Source: Verticillium longisporum (lineage: Eukaryota > Ascomycota > Sordariomycetes > Glomerellales > Plectosphaerellaceae). Taken from it: DNA of 64,000 nt. The DNA lies in NCBI GenBank assembly GCA_019188255.1, contig JAETXT010000004.1, positions 5,456,001 through 5,520,000 on the forward strand, in the 5' to 3' direction. Positions 1 through 9,526 of the stretch are shown here, piece after piece (within the stretch, counting starts at the first letter, position 1; every line of letters starts with the position of its first letter). Under the pieces are notes generated by a model. That model made no database searches, was not told where the DNA came from, and worked only from the letters and a program-made list of their open reading frames with translations. Made by a program: the position numbers and the translations under genes.

Positions 1-1555
1 CACTTGCTTACATTGGTTCGTGAGACTACTTCTCTCCTGTGGGAGCCTCATTTGTCTCAACACGGCTAACCCTATTTACATAGAGGTTGGCCTGAGCATG
101 TCGAAGAGACATAACTTGAACGACAAATGTTACAGCTATGCGGGGCTCTCCCCAGAGGAATGGGTTGACTATCGAAGGACTTGGAGAACGTTAATGTTCT
201 TTTCAAGGCAAGCTGATCCGAACCGATCCACCGGCCTTCGCTAACTTTATTTAGCTGGCTTTCTTCAACTCTTGGATATATCTCAGGAGGTGATATTTCA
301 TTCCGGGAAGTGGTTCCGGTATTTAAACCTAGATCTTTCCTTTCAATAGCAGCTAATACTTACATCGCTACAGTTAGTGGACGTGGAAGCCGATCATTCA
401 TCCGATGTTAGCCACAGTGAGCTAGTCCGTGGATCATTTCCGGTGCTTTGCTTACAGAATTCCACAGTTGTCCAGACGGAGATGACCAAAATCTCCCTTC
501 TAAACGCGGACATTCTGCGGATGCATCTGTCCTCCAAGGAACTGACCAGCCAAGCGATGGATTCCATACATAAAGACCTCCAGGACTGGCATAATCAGCT
601 CCCTAGTCAAATGCGTCTCGCCAATCTCTGCCGCGAAGATCTTCCGGTTGAAGTTCGGCGATCCATGTTGGGTACTCACCTCCTCTATCTCGGAACTACG
701 ATGCTGCTCTATCGCCGCATTGCCTCACAGTTTGTTTGGACTTTCGGGATTGACCCTGAGTACGACATTCTCTGGAAGCCCTTTGAGAACACGTTTCTCA
801 ACCATACAGATCAAGGTGTGACAGCAGCAAGACACTCGGCCCGGATACTAGGCCTGCTGCGAGAAGAAAAGGCGATATTCAAAAGATGCTGGCTTATTAT
901 GTAGGTTGCAACTCGCTCCCAGTTATCCCATTTAATAGGTCCTAATACTTTCCTCCTTAGCTTCCAAGCATATACCTCCTGCGTTGTGCTCCTCCACTCT
1001 GTCGCCCAAAGGCAAGTGCACCTCTTCCCCCGCTCATCCTGGGAAGACGACCTCGCCCAAGCCCGCATCTGCCTTGACATATTATCCTTCTGCAGCACCA
1101 TGGACTCAGTAGCCCTCAAGTTTCAAGTCTGCCTGGTCCCTATCCACGACAAACTGGAATCTTACATCTGCCATACAACCAGTATAAGCACTCCCCCAAA
1201 CCTGTCGTCCCTTGCCTACATTCTCAGGATTCCGACGACCGCTGATCCCGACCGCGTCGGTCTGTCCCTGAAGCTCCTAATAATGTTGTGTCAGCCATTC
1301 GGCAACGCCAATAGCAAGTGTGGCTCGAACGACAACCTCAGCGCGCTGTGGCAGAGTTTCCCAGCACAGAATGAGCAGCTGGACTGGAAGCTCGAGAGCT
1401 GCCTGCCATTCCGGTGGGACCCCCAGGACCTCGGGATTAGCGAAGCAGTGTTGCTGGAGAGGGATCATCGGTTCTTGGGCAGTAATGAGCCCAGTGGATG
1501 GGCTGGGGTCCGGAGTGAAGATGGCTGGGAAGAGCTGGAGTGGGCGATGAGTTAG
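1..1555 (+). CDS. Fungal-specific transcription factor, C-terminal part (5' end outside window)
   Basis: Exons read 1-19, 84-207, 255-318, 374-900 and 961-1555, all in one frame after splicing and ending in TAG at 1553-1555. Seen: the reading passes HLLTLVQVGLSMS, GLSPEEWVDYRRTW, FFSSWLSSTLGYISG, QTEMTKISLLNADILRM and CWLIIFQAYTSCVVLLHS. This helical pattern is that of the middle homology region of fungal Zn2Cys6 regulators (Fungal_trans family). The Zn cluster itself would lie left of the window. Introns are 47-64 nt; the one at 208-254 appears to be a GC-AG intron (AAG/GCAAGC donor, GCTAAC branch point, TTTAG acceptor). The target genes cannot be inferred. The 3' end faces the RGS gene, which lies convergent 116 bases away. 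Splice sites were chosen by frame continuity; family assignment is firm, exact boundaries moderately so. Confidence 0.8.
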
Positions 1556-1671
1556 GTGGCAGGAATGGGGGTCAAAAAGTATCTGTGCTTCAAGAACTCC
1601 AAATAATGGACCAGTCTCTGAAGCTCAAATAGCCCGCTATGGCCATCAACAAACAAGCTCATTCAAAGGCT

Positions 1672-2436
1672 TTACGCTCGATGCCTCGTACCAATGTCAA
1701 CGTCTGCTGCTCCATCCTTCTCTTGCCGTGGCTTCAACCACCCCATACCCCTGGCTCCGAGGACAGTATGGTCGAACACCTTTATTGCGTGCCGCAGCAA
1801 ATGGTTGCGAACAGATGGTGAGGCACCTCCTAACGAGTGGCGGCGTGTACAGAAAGTGCCCCCACCGTCCCGTCCCAATCCGGAAGCCCACGGTTCAGAG
1901 CCCTCGCCCACTCGAAATTTATTCTGATGGTCCCGTTCTGAGATCGACATTGAGATCTTCCGTTGAAGTCTGCCGCGAATTCTCCTCCAGACACCACGCT
2001 CTCGATCACCCCGTTGCTCCAACGACACATGAGAGTTCAGGAACCCAGGTAGGATCGAGTCCTCCATCAGTTCATGGATGACGTTGACGGCATCGTCCAA
2101 TTCGGATGGATGTGGAAGAACATCAGAATAACGGAGGGTAAGAAGTCGATCCGTAACGTGAAATGGAAGGTTGACCTCGCGATGTCCGTTAGGAAGGATA
2201 TAAGCGCCCAGAAGATCTTCCCATTGTGCCTGCAGGTAATCGTAGTGGCATCTTGAAGATACCCAGGGGATTCGGTTATCCCCGACCATCTCTGCGTAAC
2301 AAGGTCGGTATCTTGATGCGTCTTGCACGAATTGTAGGGTTTCTAGGCAATGATTCCTTGAAAGATGCGCTGTAAAATCATCCAACCTCCATGGGTCTGG
2401 AGACAAGTCAGAAATGACGTCAGCTAATGATAGCAT
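1672..2436 (-). CDS. RGS-domain protein (regulator of G-protein signalling)
   Basis: A single uninterrupted frame of 254 codons. The first about 130 residues match the fungal RGS fold: DVISDLSPDPWRLDDF followed by LSRNHCLETLQFVQDASRYR is the usual helix 1-3 signature, and residues about 85-140 hold further helices ending near SILPGFLNSHV. The tail beyond residue 145 is basic, low in order and without a recognisable domain. RGS proteins act at the plasma membrane as GTPase-activating proteins for heterotrimeric G-alpha subunits. The start used is the first ATG, which lies very close to the RGS domain, so an extra upstream exon is possible. It is short for a fungal RGS protein and has no DEP, PX or membrane segment, so it is not FlbA-like. 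It faces the transcription factor convergently. Confidence 0.75.
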   Translation of the reverse strand: MLSLADVISDLSPDPWRLDDFTAHLSRNHCLETLQFVQDASRYRPCYAEMVGDNRIPWVSSRCHYDYLQAQWEDLLGAYILPNGHREVNLPFHVTDRLLTLRYSDVLPHPSELDDAVNVIHELMEDSILPGFLNSHVSLEQRGDRERGVWRRIRGRLQRKISMSISERDHQNKFRVGEGSEPWASGLGRDGGGTFCTRRHSLGGASPSVRNHLLRHAIKVFDHTVLGARGMGWLKPRQEKDGAADVDIGTRHRA

Positions 2437-3880
2437 AGGAAAATGTGTGCTCTGTACAAGAAAGGGCTTGTAATCTTGCCCTGTTGCGTTTTGGGCCTTA
2501 CCGTCTTATAATTACACGTAGGATGGATATTCTCGACTCGCCAGAGGTTCGAGATGGCTCCGGCTTCTTGCATTGGAGGAACGTGCTGCCAATCACGTCT
2601 GTCGCTTTTCGGGCAAAAACTCCCGCCCGTTTGATTGGACGCTTGCCAGAGCTCTCCTGAGCAGTGCGTCGTTCTGGTGCCGCATGTCCAAGCGCGACTG
2701 ACGCCTCGGCCCCCCCGCCTTAGTAACCGCTGCAGCTGCGGATTTCCGGTGGCGCGGACTTGTGGCTAAGCATGACCACCCTGGCGAACTTTGGTCTACT
2801 CCGAGTTCCCATGGATGAACAGGGAGAGACGCACCTGGATACGATGGATGGGACGCCGTATTGCTGAGAGTGGGTAGGCTGCTTTATGATACTAGAACAG
2901 GCACGTTCTGCGTCCCCCCTCGATTTGATGAGGCTCTCGACAACCTCACCCATATGGTGCTAACAGAATCTACAGACGAAGCCTCTGCGGACGGGGCTGG
3001 GGTGGAGATGGAGCTCCATTAAATCGCTGACCCGAAGCTTGAAGACGAAGACCTTGCGGGAGAGATGGAGATGGGGGCCGACGCTGCGTCGGGCAGCGCG
3101 CCCTCGGCCTACGGATGCGACAATTGAGGACGACACGGACGGCATGGAGATGGGCGCAGTCTCAAATCACAAAGACTAAGAGTGCAAGACGCCTACGCTT
3201 GGCCCAGATGACTGCCCATGAGCCGCGTCTCCCCATGCTAGGCGCAGACGCGCTGCATCCGACCGATGGGTGGCCCCAGCTTCAGACGCGACGATGCTCA
3301 TGTTAGTGTGTCGCCGCACGATCGTGCGCGGCGCTCAGACGCCATGACCCAGACACCCATGGCAAGGCTGGCTCGCACTGTGGGTCTGGAGAGCATCGCG
3401 ACGGGCGACGCGTGTTACGGGCGGGCGGAAATACGGAGTGGCGCCAATCGGGCGACAGTCGGCCCTCCGATGCGGCTCCGCTGGAAGGGCGAGGCTTGCG
3501 AACCTTCGTGCCATACCTGGATAGGGGGGCTCTACAGTGTGCCTCGACGGCGGGCGAGGACGCATGAGATGGTCTCGGACGTGTGGCTATCAAAGAGCGG
3601 GAATGAATGACATAGCCGGGACAAGCCGACGCCATAATTAGGAACAACAGGAAACTCAATCCATCGTTTGACTTTCAGACGACACTCATCTTGTCTCTTA
3701 GAGCCGCGTGTAGGCGATGAAGTTACAGCGACACCACTCCTGCCTCCCATGCGTTCGGTTGATATTGCACTTCGGCTTGGACGGTTTTGCGAATAGTCAC
3801 CAGAGGGCGCGATCTTGGCCAGCACTTGCTGCCCAATATCTAGGTAAGCTACGACCAGACGGCTAAACGTAATGCGCTTC
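2437..3880. other. Intergenic, no convincing gene
   Basis: About 1.4 kb with normal to high GC. No frame keeps a recognisable domain. A plus-strand stretch at 2837-3020 reads as an acidic, protein-like segment (about 60 codons, ending TAA) and related acidic reading continues in another frame to about 3175. This could be a decayed gene, but I cannot identify it. The part next to 2436 should hold the promoter of the RGS gene. Confidence 0.5.
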
Positions 3881-4375
3881 ATGCTACAGGAACCATGAAG
3901 GTTTAAGGCCCTCATCAATTCGTGACTACCATTGCATACACCTTGAAGCATGCTCTACGATAGATTATAGCTCCCTTGCAAATGGATCCTTTCCTAGTCT
4001 CTATAATACCTTTCGCTTCCTCTTTCGATGTTTGCGGTTTGGGCTGATGAAGCCGAGAGGTTGACGACTACAGAACTCCGGCCCTCAAGATCCACAATTA
4101 TGAGACAGCCACTATTTGCATCGTACAAAAGGTTACGTAGCTCGTAAAAGCTGCGGCGAATCGATGACACACGTCTTGCTGATCTGGCTAGTGTACTCGA
4201 ACAGGGGCCGTCCTGCCTAGCCGAGAAACAAGAAGTGCTCAACCACACTACTATCATAGTAGGATCATATCGACTCTGCCGAGGCATATTGGGACGTACT
4301 TCCCTTGCATGGCCTCCACCCGATCATACAGGCCGTTCTCGTGCCGCAAAAGGGCAAGGTCTGTTGCGAGAGACC
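3881..4375 (-). pseudogene. Decayed partial copy of the nuclease-kinase gene (kinase tail only)
   Basis: This stretch aligns by eye with 11231-11750, the last about 150 codons and 3' flank of the large gene at 11265-13619. Shared blocks include GGTTGACGACTACAGAACTC, CTCCCTTGCAAATGGATCC and CTCGTGCCGCAAAAGGGCAA. The copy differs mostly by C/T and G/A transitions, as expected from repeat-induced point mutation, and carries deletions. One deletion removes the segment encoding the HHDAKP part of the kinase catalytic loop, leaving only RNLLYDANSG. Similarity stops abruptly after about 4375 on the left part of the kinase domain and near 3885 beyond the stop codon, so only the 3' end was copied. No intact frame crosses it, so it is a non-functional fragment. 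Confidence 0.8.
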
Positions 4376-4523
4376 TACGAATTGACTGCGGACCACACTT
4401 GGGAAGATCCCCTCACTCTGCTGATAATACGACTTGATACTACTTAAAAAGGTTTCTTGGCCGTCCAAATTTACCTAACTATACCATTAGCATAGTCATT
4501 GTCAAACCCATACTCGTGGAAGC

Positions 4524-5598
4524 TCACAGTTTGCAATATCCATGAATGGATAGTCTGCACGATTCCTCCTTCATCCTCCTGACAAGTTTGAGGATATCTC
4601 CAGTTGCTTGTCGCTCGATCCTTGTGAGAGGTGCCAGGCTCATTACATCGGCTGCTAGCGAGAGTCCGCCGTTAAACCACGTACCAAGTTTCTTCTCGTT
4701 TGGTTGGTCGCTCCAGGTGTTGATAGGCAGATTGATGACCGACTCGGTAACATCCACAAACCCGGTTATTCGAAGCTTGCTTTGGGTTTCCTCGTCGACG
4801 TCCAGTGGCGTTCCAGCTCTGCGCATCGCGCGGTGTAATTCTTCGCTCCAGATAGCAAGAGATGAGCTTGGCTGCAAGGTGCCATCATCGCTGAAGAACT
4901 TCCAACCAATTTCCACATGCTCAAGATACCCTCCTGGCCGGAGATAGCTGGGCCCTAAATGAGCCAAGAGCCGGGACATCGCCTGTGTGGACTTACCTGA
5001 AACTTCTCTCGTATATACCCTTCCAGTCACAAATAGACCCGAGGAGCATTTGAACGTGTATCAGATCGTACCCTGGAGGCAAAGGCCAAGGTCCTTCGAT
5101 ATTCGTTCGCGTAAAAGAAACCGACAAAGGTACCCTTCAGTAGTTAGGATCAAGATGCACGAAAGTTGCGTATTAGGGGCTAACTGACTCCCGTGGTTGA
5201 ATGGGCGACAAATCCAGCCCGTCCACGATAGCATGCTCGTGAGACCCTTCCCAGAGCTGACTGCGGCCGGCATTAGTCTCAGTGGAGGAAATATGCACTG
5301 GATGAGGACTCACTCTGAAACATCAATCGCCCAGATGCCGGTGCCTGTACCAAGATCAAGAACGCGAGGATGAGGAGGCAGATGCATGCCAAAGAGCTTG
5401 CCCCCCCGGGCAAGTCGCACGATCGCGTGGAAAAAGTCCAGCCTGTTTTTTTCGTCCTACGAGAGTGATTGAGTAATTAGTGGTACACGGAAAAGGCAAG
5501 ATGGGGTAGCCTACACTGTCGATTGGGAGCAGGTATCGCCGCCCAAGGAAGCTCGCATATCTGCGGCCGTTCTCCAGGAAATCTGGGGTCTCTTCCAT
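4524..5598 (-). CDS. LaeA/UMTA-like SAM-dependent methyltransferase
   Basis: Five exons (5598-5515, 5456-5314, 5260-5189, 5134-4997, 4947-4524) with introns of 49-58 nt join in frame to 286 residues. Order of features: [19 protein letters not shown] at the N terminus, SAM-binding motif I as [17 protein letters not shown] near residue 65, [39 protein letters not shown], then a C-terminal helical part with [14 protein letters not shown]. This is the layout of fungal class I methyltransferases of the UMTA/LaeA-like family. LaeA itself is a nuclear regulator of secondary metabolism; most paralogues have unknown substrates. The ATG at 5598 was chosen because it begins the conserved N-terminal block; the frame stays open upstream to an ATG at 5670. 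No biosynthetic core gene is visible nearby, so a metabolic role is only a possibility. Confidence 0.82.
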
Positions 5599-6222
5599 TG
5601 TCAAGTCCGGTGGTAGTGGTACCACCAAAGGAAGCAGTAGGCACGTGACTGGACGGTAATGCGAGTACATGCAAGGTGCCTCCAGTTTCGGTTAGTCTGT
5701 TCAACGCTCGGAGTAGCATCGATTTTACATCGTAACAACGAGCTCCCGGGCCCTTTATATTCGGAGCAATGCGCTAATGGTACACATAGCCTGTAGTAGT
5801 ATGCGATTAAGCATATCGCCTAGCACAAAGGCCGCGACCTCACGGTCCTGATTGCGTCTGGGTCATCGTCATGAGAGCTGGACTGACGGTTAGCGACAGC
5901 GTTGCCACTCCGTGCGCGCACCTTTTCGGCTGTCGGGCGTCATCTCGACAACTGGCTTGGATTCGAACTTTGGGGTGGTCGCGACCGCGACGTACCTCGG
6001 GAGCACGCTGGCGATCTGGAGTATATTGTTGACGCAGGCTGCCGCGACCCAGTTTTGGCGAGACTAGCGCAGCCAACTGAACGTGAGGGCCGTTGTGGGC
6101 TGCCGAGCGCTCACCTGTTCTTGTTCGCACCCGACCCCAAACTGTCACTTCAGACTGTCGCTGCAGCCACAAGAGGCCCAAGAGTTTTGAGGGCCACACT
6201 CTGGCCATTCTTCCACCGTTAG
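5599..6222. other. Intergenic between methyltransferase and STAND fragment
   Basis: About 620 bases separating two divergent units. I see no coding signal. It presumably contains the methyltransferase promoter on its left side. Confidence 0.5.
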
Positions 6223-6618
6223 ATGGCGGACCCATTGAGCATCGCGTCGGCCGTGATTGGTGTCGCCGTCGCCACGGCGCAATCAACAAAGGCGTTGTAC
6301 CAGACGGTGCAAAGCTTCCGTGACCAGCCCCGCGCGGTGCGACAGCTGCAGGACGAACTGAGGAGCCTCGATGGCGTCCTCGACGTCGCCCGTTGGCAAC
6401 TGGCCGAAAGATGCCAGACTAAAGGAATGTGGCATCTTCACGAGACAGAATCTTGTCGAGGGAGTCCATGGATTCACCGCAAAGCTCTTTGGGGCGTCCT
6501 AGGATGGAGTGAGCAAGAAATTGAGGTTCTCAATGCAGGAATGAGGGTAGCCGCCAGGGATTCCAGTGTGCACCCTCTGTTCGACGTTGTAGTTGTCACT
6601 GGGCAGAAGCCAGTTTGA
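6223..6618 (+). pseudogene. N-terminal domain of a STAND/NLR-like protein, truncated
   Basis: The first about 50 residues (MADPLSIASAVIGVAVATAQ, then KALYQTVQSFRDQPRAVRQL and QDELRSLDGVL) are the typical N-terminal helical domain that precedes NACHT or NB-ARC modules in fungal STAND proteins linked to heterokaryon incompatibility. After about residue 52 the reading loses family character and stops at residue 131. A neighbouring frame between 6410 and 6510 reads GVHGFTAKLFGAS, which resembles the next block of this domain, suggesting a frameshift or missed intron. No nucleotide-binding module follows, as the cryptochrome 3' region starts by 7030. It is therefore a remnant or a stand-alone N-domain protein, more likely a remnant. 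Confidence 0.5.
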
Positions 6619-6744
6619 TCGTGGGCTCGAAGCAACGGGATCATCATGTCAAGCCCCCAATATCAACATGGAAGATCCGGCCGACCAAGCAGAGGCGTCA
6701 ATCAACCGGTCAAGACACTGCATTCCCAGTTGCGCTAGGCGTCT

Positions 6745-6999
6745 TCACTCGATTCCTCTCATCAGCCTGTCTTCAAGTTCCTCGTCGTATGCAGAGGGAG
6801 CCATTCGGCCCTCTTTCACCTTGTTCAGCTCGCTCACGAGCCCATATGTCGTTTGAGACACATATCGTTGAGATTTGGAAAGTCTAATGACATTGTACAA
6901 CCCAACCATCCCTGAAATTGTCGTGAGTGCAAGAAAGCCGATGTGTGCTGCCCCGACTTCGAAACATCGCATGTATGAGAAGCCCCTGGAACATGTCAA
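6745..6999 (-). CDS. Hypothetical small membrane protein (weak)
   Basis: An 84-codon frame just downstream of the cryptochrome stop codon, same strand. It has one probable membrane helix (residues about 17-39, GFLALTTISGMVGLYNVI) followed by a charged amphipathic segment (VSELNKVKEGRMAPSAYDEE). I do not recognise the family. It could be the last exon of a gene whose upstream exons were lost, or chance. The protein-like composition is the only support. Confidence 0.22.
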   Translation of the reverse strand: MTCSRGFSYMRCFEVGAAHIGFLALTTISGMVGLYNVIRLSKSQRYVSQTTYGLVSELNKVKEGRMAPSAYDEELEDRLMRGIE

Positions 7000-7029
7000 T
7001 ATGCCCCGGCGTCTCCGAGGTCTCCTTTC

Positions 7030-9167
7030 TCATCCTTGGCCGGGATTCGTCGTGGTCCAGTGAGGACGATTCATCGATGTGCCGTAGTACTGACTGTTGT
7101 CGTAAGGGTTCTGGGGCGGGTATGATCCGTTCCATCGACCCGTGTTGTAGGAGCCACGACCGCCCCTGGGTCCTCCGCCTCCGCCGCGGCCGCGATAACC
7201 CCGATACTGCTGCTGACCTCGGTAGCCACCAAAGCCTCCTCGGTATCCCATCCCATATTGCCCTTGGCCGTATGGGTCGGATGGTCGCTGCTGCCGGTTG
7301 TGCGCCTCGTGATGCAAGGGGTTAGGGGCGTGGCCGTTTGGTCCGCCAGGGGCACCCTGTGGAGGGCCACCACCGCTACCGGTGCCTGCGTTTCCGCCAG
7401 TGTTGCCGCCTCCCCGACCTCGCCGCCGCATGTACGGCCTTCTCCCCGCCTTGGGCATGCCCTCAACAGAGAAGTCAATCTTCTTGATGGGCTCCTTGAC
7501 CATGACATTATCCAAGATACCATGGCGTTCCAGCTCGTCGTGAGACGCAGTCCAGGCCTGGAAGACATTTTCCAGTCTTTCCAGGGAACGGACTTCCGGC
7601 ACCCAAGTCTTGACGTACTCCCCGTCTTTGTCGTAGTCGAAAGCCTGCTTGACGGGGTTGAAAATGCGAGCCTCGCCGCGGGGGTCGTTGCCAACACCTG
7701 CGACGTACTGCCAGTTCGACCAGTTGGAGCTCACGTCATAGTCAACGAGGAGGCATTCGTACCACTCCGCCCCGTATCTCCAATCGATGCCGAGATGCTT
7801 GGTGAGGAAACTGGCCACGTTTTGGCGGGCCTGGTTTGACGTGTATCCAGTGTGTAGCAACTCCCGCTGGGAGGCATCGATGAGGCCCATGCCCGTCGTC
7901 CCAGAGAGGAAGCGTTGAATGGTTTGGGCTACCTCGTCGAGACCCCCCTTGGTCGCCGTCTTCCACTTGCCCTTGTACCCTTCTCTGAAACCCGAATCCC
8001 GGAAAAGTTTGGGGCCAAACTTGCGCGTGCAAAGTCGCATGTAGTCCCTCCAGAGAAGTTCGAACCGGACGGCCCTAGTTCCTTCGTTTTCTCCGGCTCC
8101 ATAGCCAGATACCTCCTTGAACGAGTCCTCCTTGCCGTCTTGAATTTGACCATCTCCTTGTGAACCTGTCGAGCCGTGAGGCAGCCTAATGCCAGGTATG
8201 CCGACAGCTTGGTGCTGAAATCAACGCCTGAGAGGCCATTGCGAGTGTCCTTGTAACTCGAGATGGCGCCAGTCCGTATCAAGTGGCCAACTCGGTTCAG
8301 CGCCTGGATCTCGCCTCCGTCTAGCAGATGAACAGATTTGGCACCATCTGGAAGCTTGGGGACGTCGTTGAGCACACTCTCCACAGGCTTCAGCAGACAG
8401 GACTCCAGATCGTCGTAGGTGGTCGACATTTCAAAAGGCTCTGCCTGAGCCGCCACGGACGATTGGTCTGGATAGGCCGGTAGTGAAGATTCGTCGGGCT
8501 TCGGCAGAGTTAGTCTCGGGCGTTCGCGAAGAGGTTCCTGGGACTTGCGATAAGTGGTAAAGACATCAGGGAGATTCTGGGCATTCCCGAGCTTGATGTC
8601 GCGACTGTGCATCCTGGTTAGTCATTGTATCGTTGTCCGCATCCAGGGCGTCATCGCTTACTCGTCGACGAAATACTTTTCGTCTTGCCATAGTTTGAAG
8701 TCGACTCCGACCTCCGAGCAGACACGGGACACGGCGCGCTCATCGCGCTTCTCCTCTACGGCCTCTTCGCTAGTCATCCAGACGGCGCCAACTTTCTGCT
8801 GTTTGTCGGAGAATCCCTTGAGAAGCGCTTGGAGGACGTCGTCGAAACTTCCGGCGCGCAGACACAGGTCGCTGTTCAGGCCTTGCAGCGACTCCTTCAG
8901 CTCCCAGACCGACTGCGCGAGGAACCTTGCGCGATGCGGGCCACATCTCCAGTAGCCGCCGAGGTCACTCCTGGCCTCAGGGTACGGAGACTTGGAGCCA
9001 TCTCTGATGAACCCCGAGATCCCGATCTGGTGTGCAGGGAAGACGTAGACGGGTAGTAAGTGGGTAAATCCGTGATCCTTGACCGTTGCCAAGTGGTGGA
9101 AGACGGGGTTATCTGACACTCGGAGATCGTGGCGCAGGAGGTAAATCAAGATGTTGACGGCCGTCAT
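7030..9167 (-). CDS. cryD: DASH-type cryptochrome with RGG-rich tail (one frameshift)
   Basis: Exon 1 is 9167-8662, the intron 8605-8661 (57 nt), exon 2 8604-7030; about 693 residues. The N-terminal photolyase domain begins VNILIYLLRHDLRVSDNPVF. The FAD-binding half has LALGCLTARQVH, ELLWRDYMRL, ARQNVASFLTKHLGIDWRYG and DYDVSSNWSNWQYVAGVGND, which is diagnostic of the cry-DASH clade. The last about 130 residues are Gly/Arg-rich RGG repeats, usual in fungal cry-DASH and able to bind nucleic acid. Known members bind FAD and MTHF, repair UV lesions in single-stranded DNA and act in blue-light signalling. At 8141/8142 one base is missing: reading passes from VKF into another frame, where ...DSFKEVSGYGAGENEGT resumes homology. 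No intron fits, so this is a consensus error or a real break. Confidence 0.85.
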
Positions 9168-9526
9168 GCTAAGATGCTCTTGGGCAGCCTGATGACTTTG
9201 AGGAGGGATGGATGCGAGAGACTAGCGGTGCAAGAACGTGCAGGGTGAAATGCAGGCCGTAGGGGTGGGCCTGGACGTCGAGACTGTGTGGGGGCGGGAG
9301 TGATCAAGTTGCACGGAGCCAAATCCGATTGTGGATGGATGCGCTGCGTGGGATTGATACCATGAAAGGCGGGGATTTGGAGTTAGCGTGTTCGGCGGGC
9401 GAAGGAAACCGCAGGCTGGTGGGGAGGTAAGACCCACCCCCTCCCCCCCCCTCTTCGTGCCCCCAAATCAAGAACACCAAAGCAACGCAGAACAGCAGAT
9501 GAATTCAAATTCTCAACTAACAGGGC
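9168..9526. other. Intergenic, cryptochrome promoter side
   Basis: About 360 bases upstream of the cryptochrome start and beyond the 3' end of the transposase remnant. A C-rich run lies near 9436-9452. No coding signal is visible; the cryptochrome promoter should be here. Confidence 0.45.
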
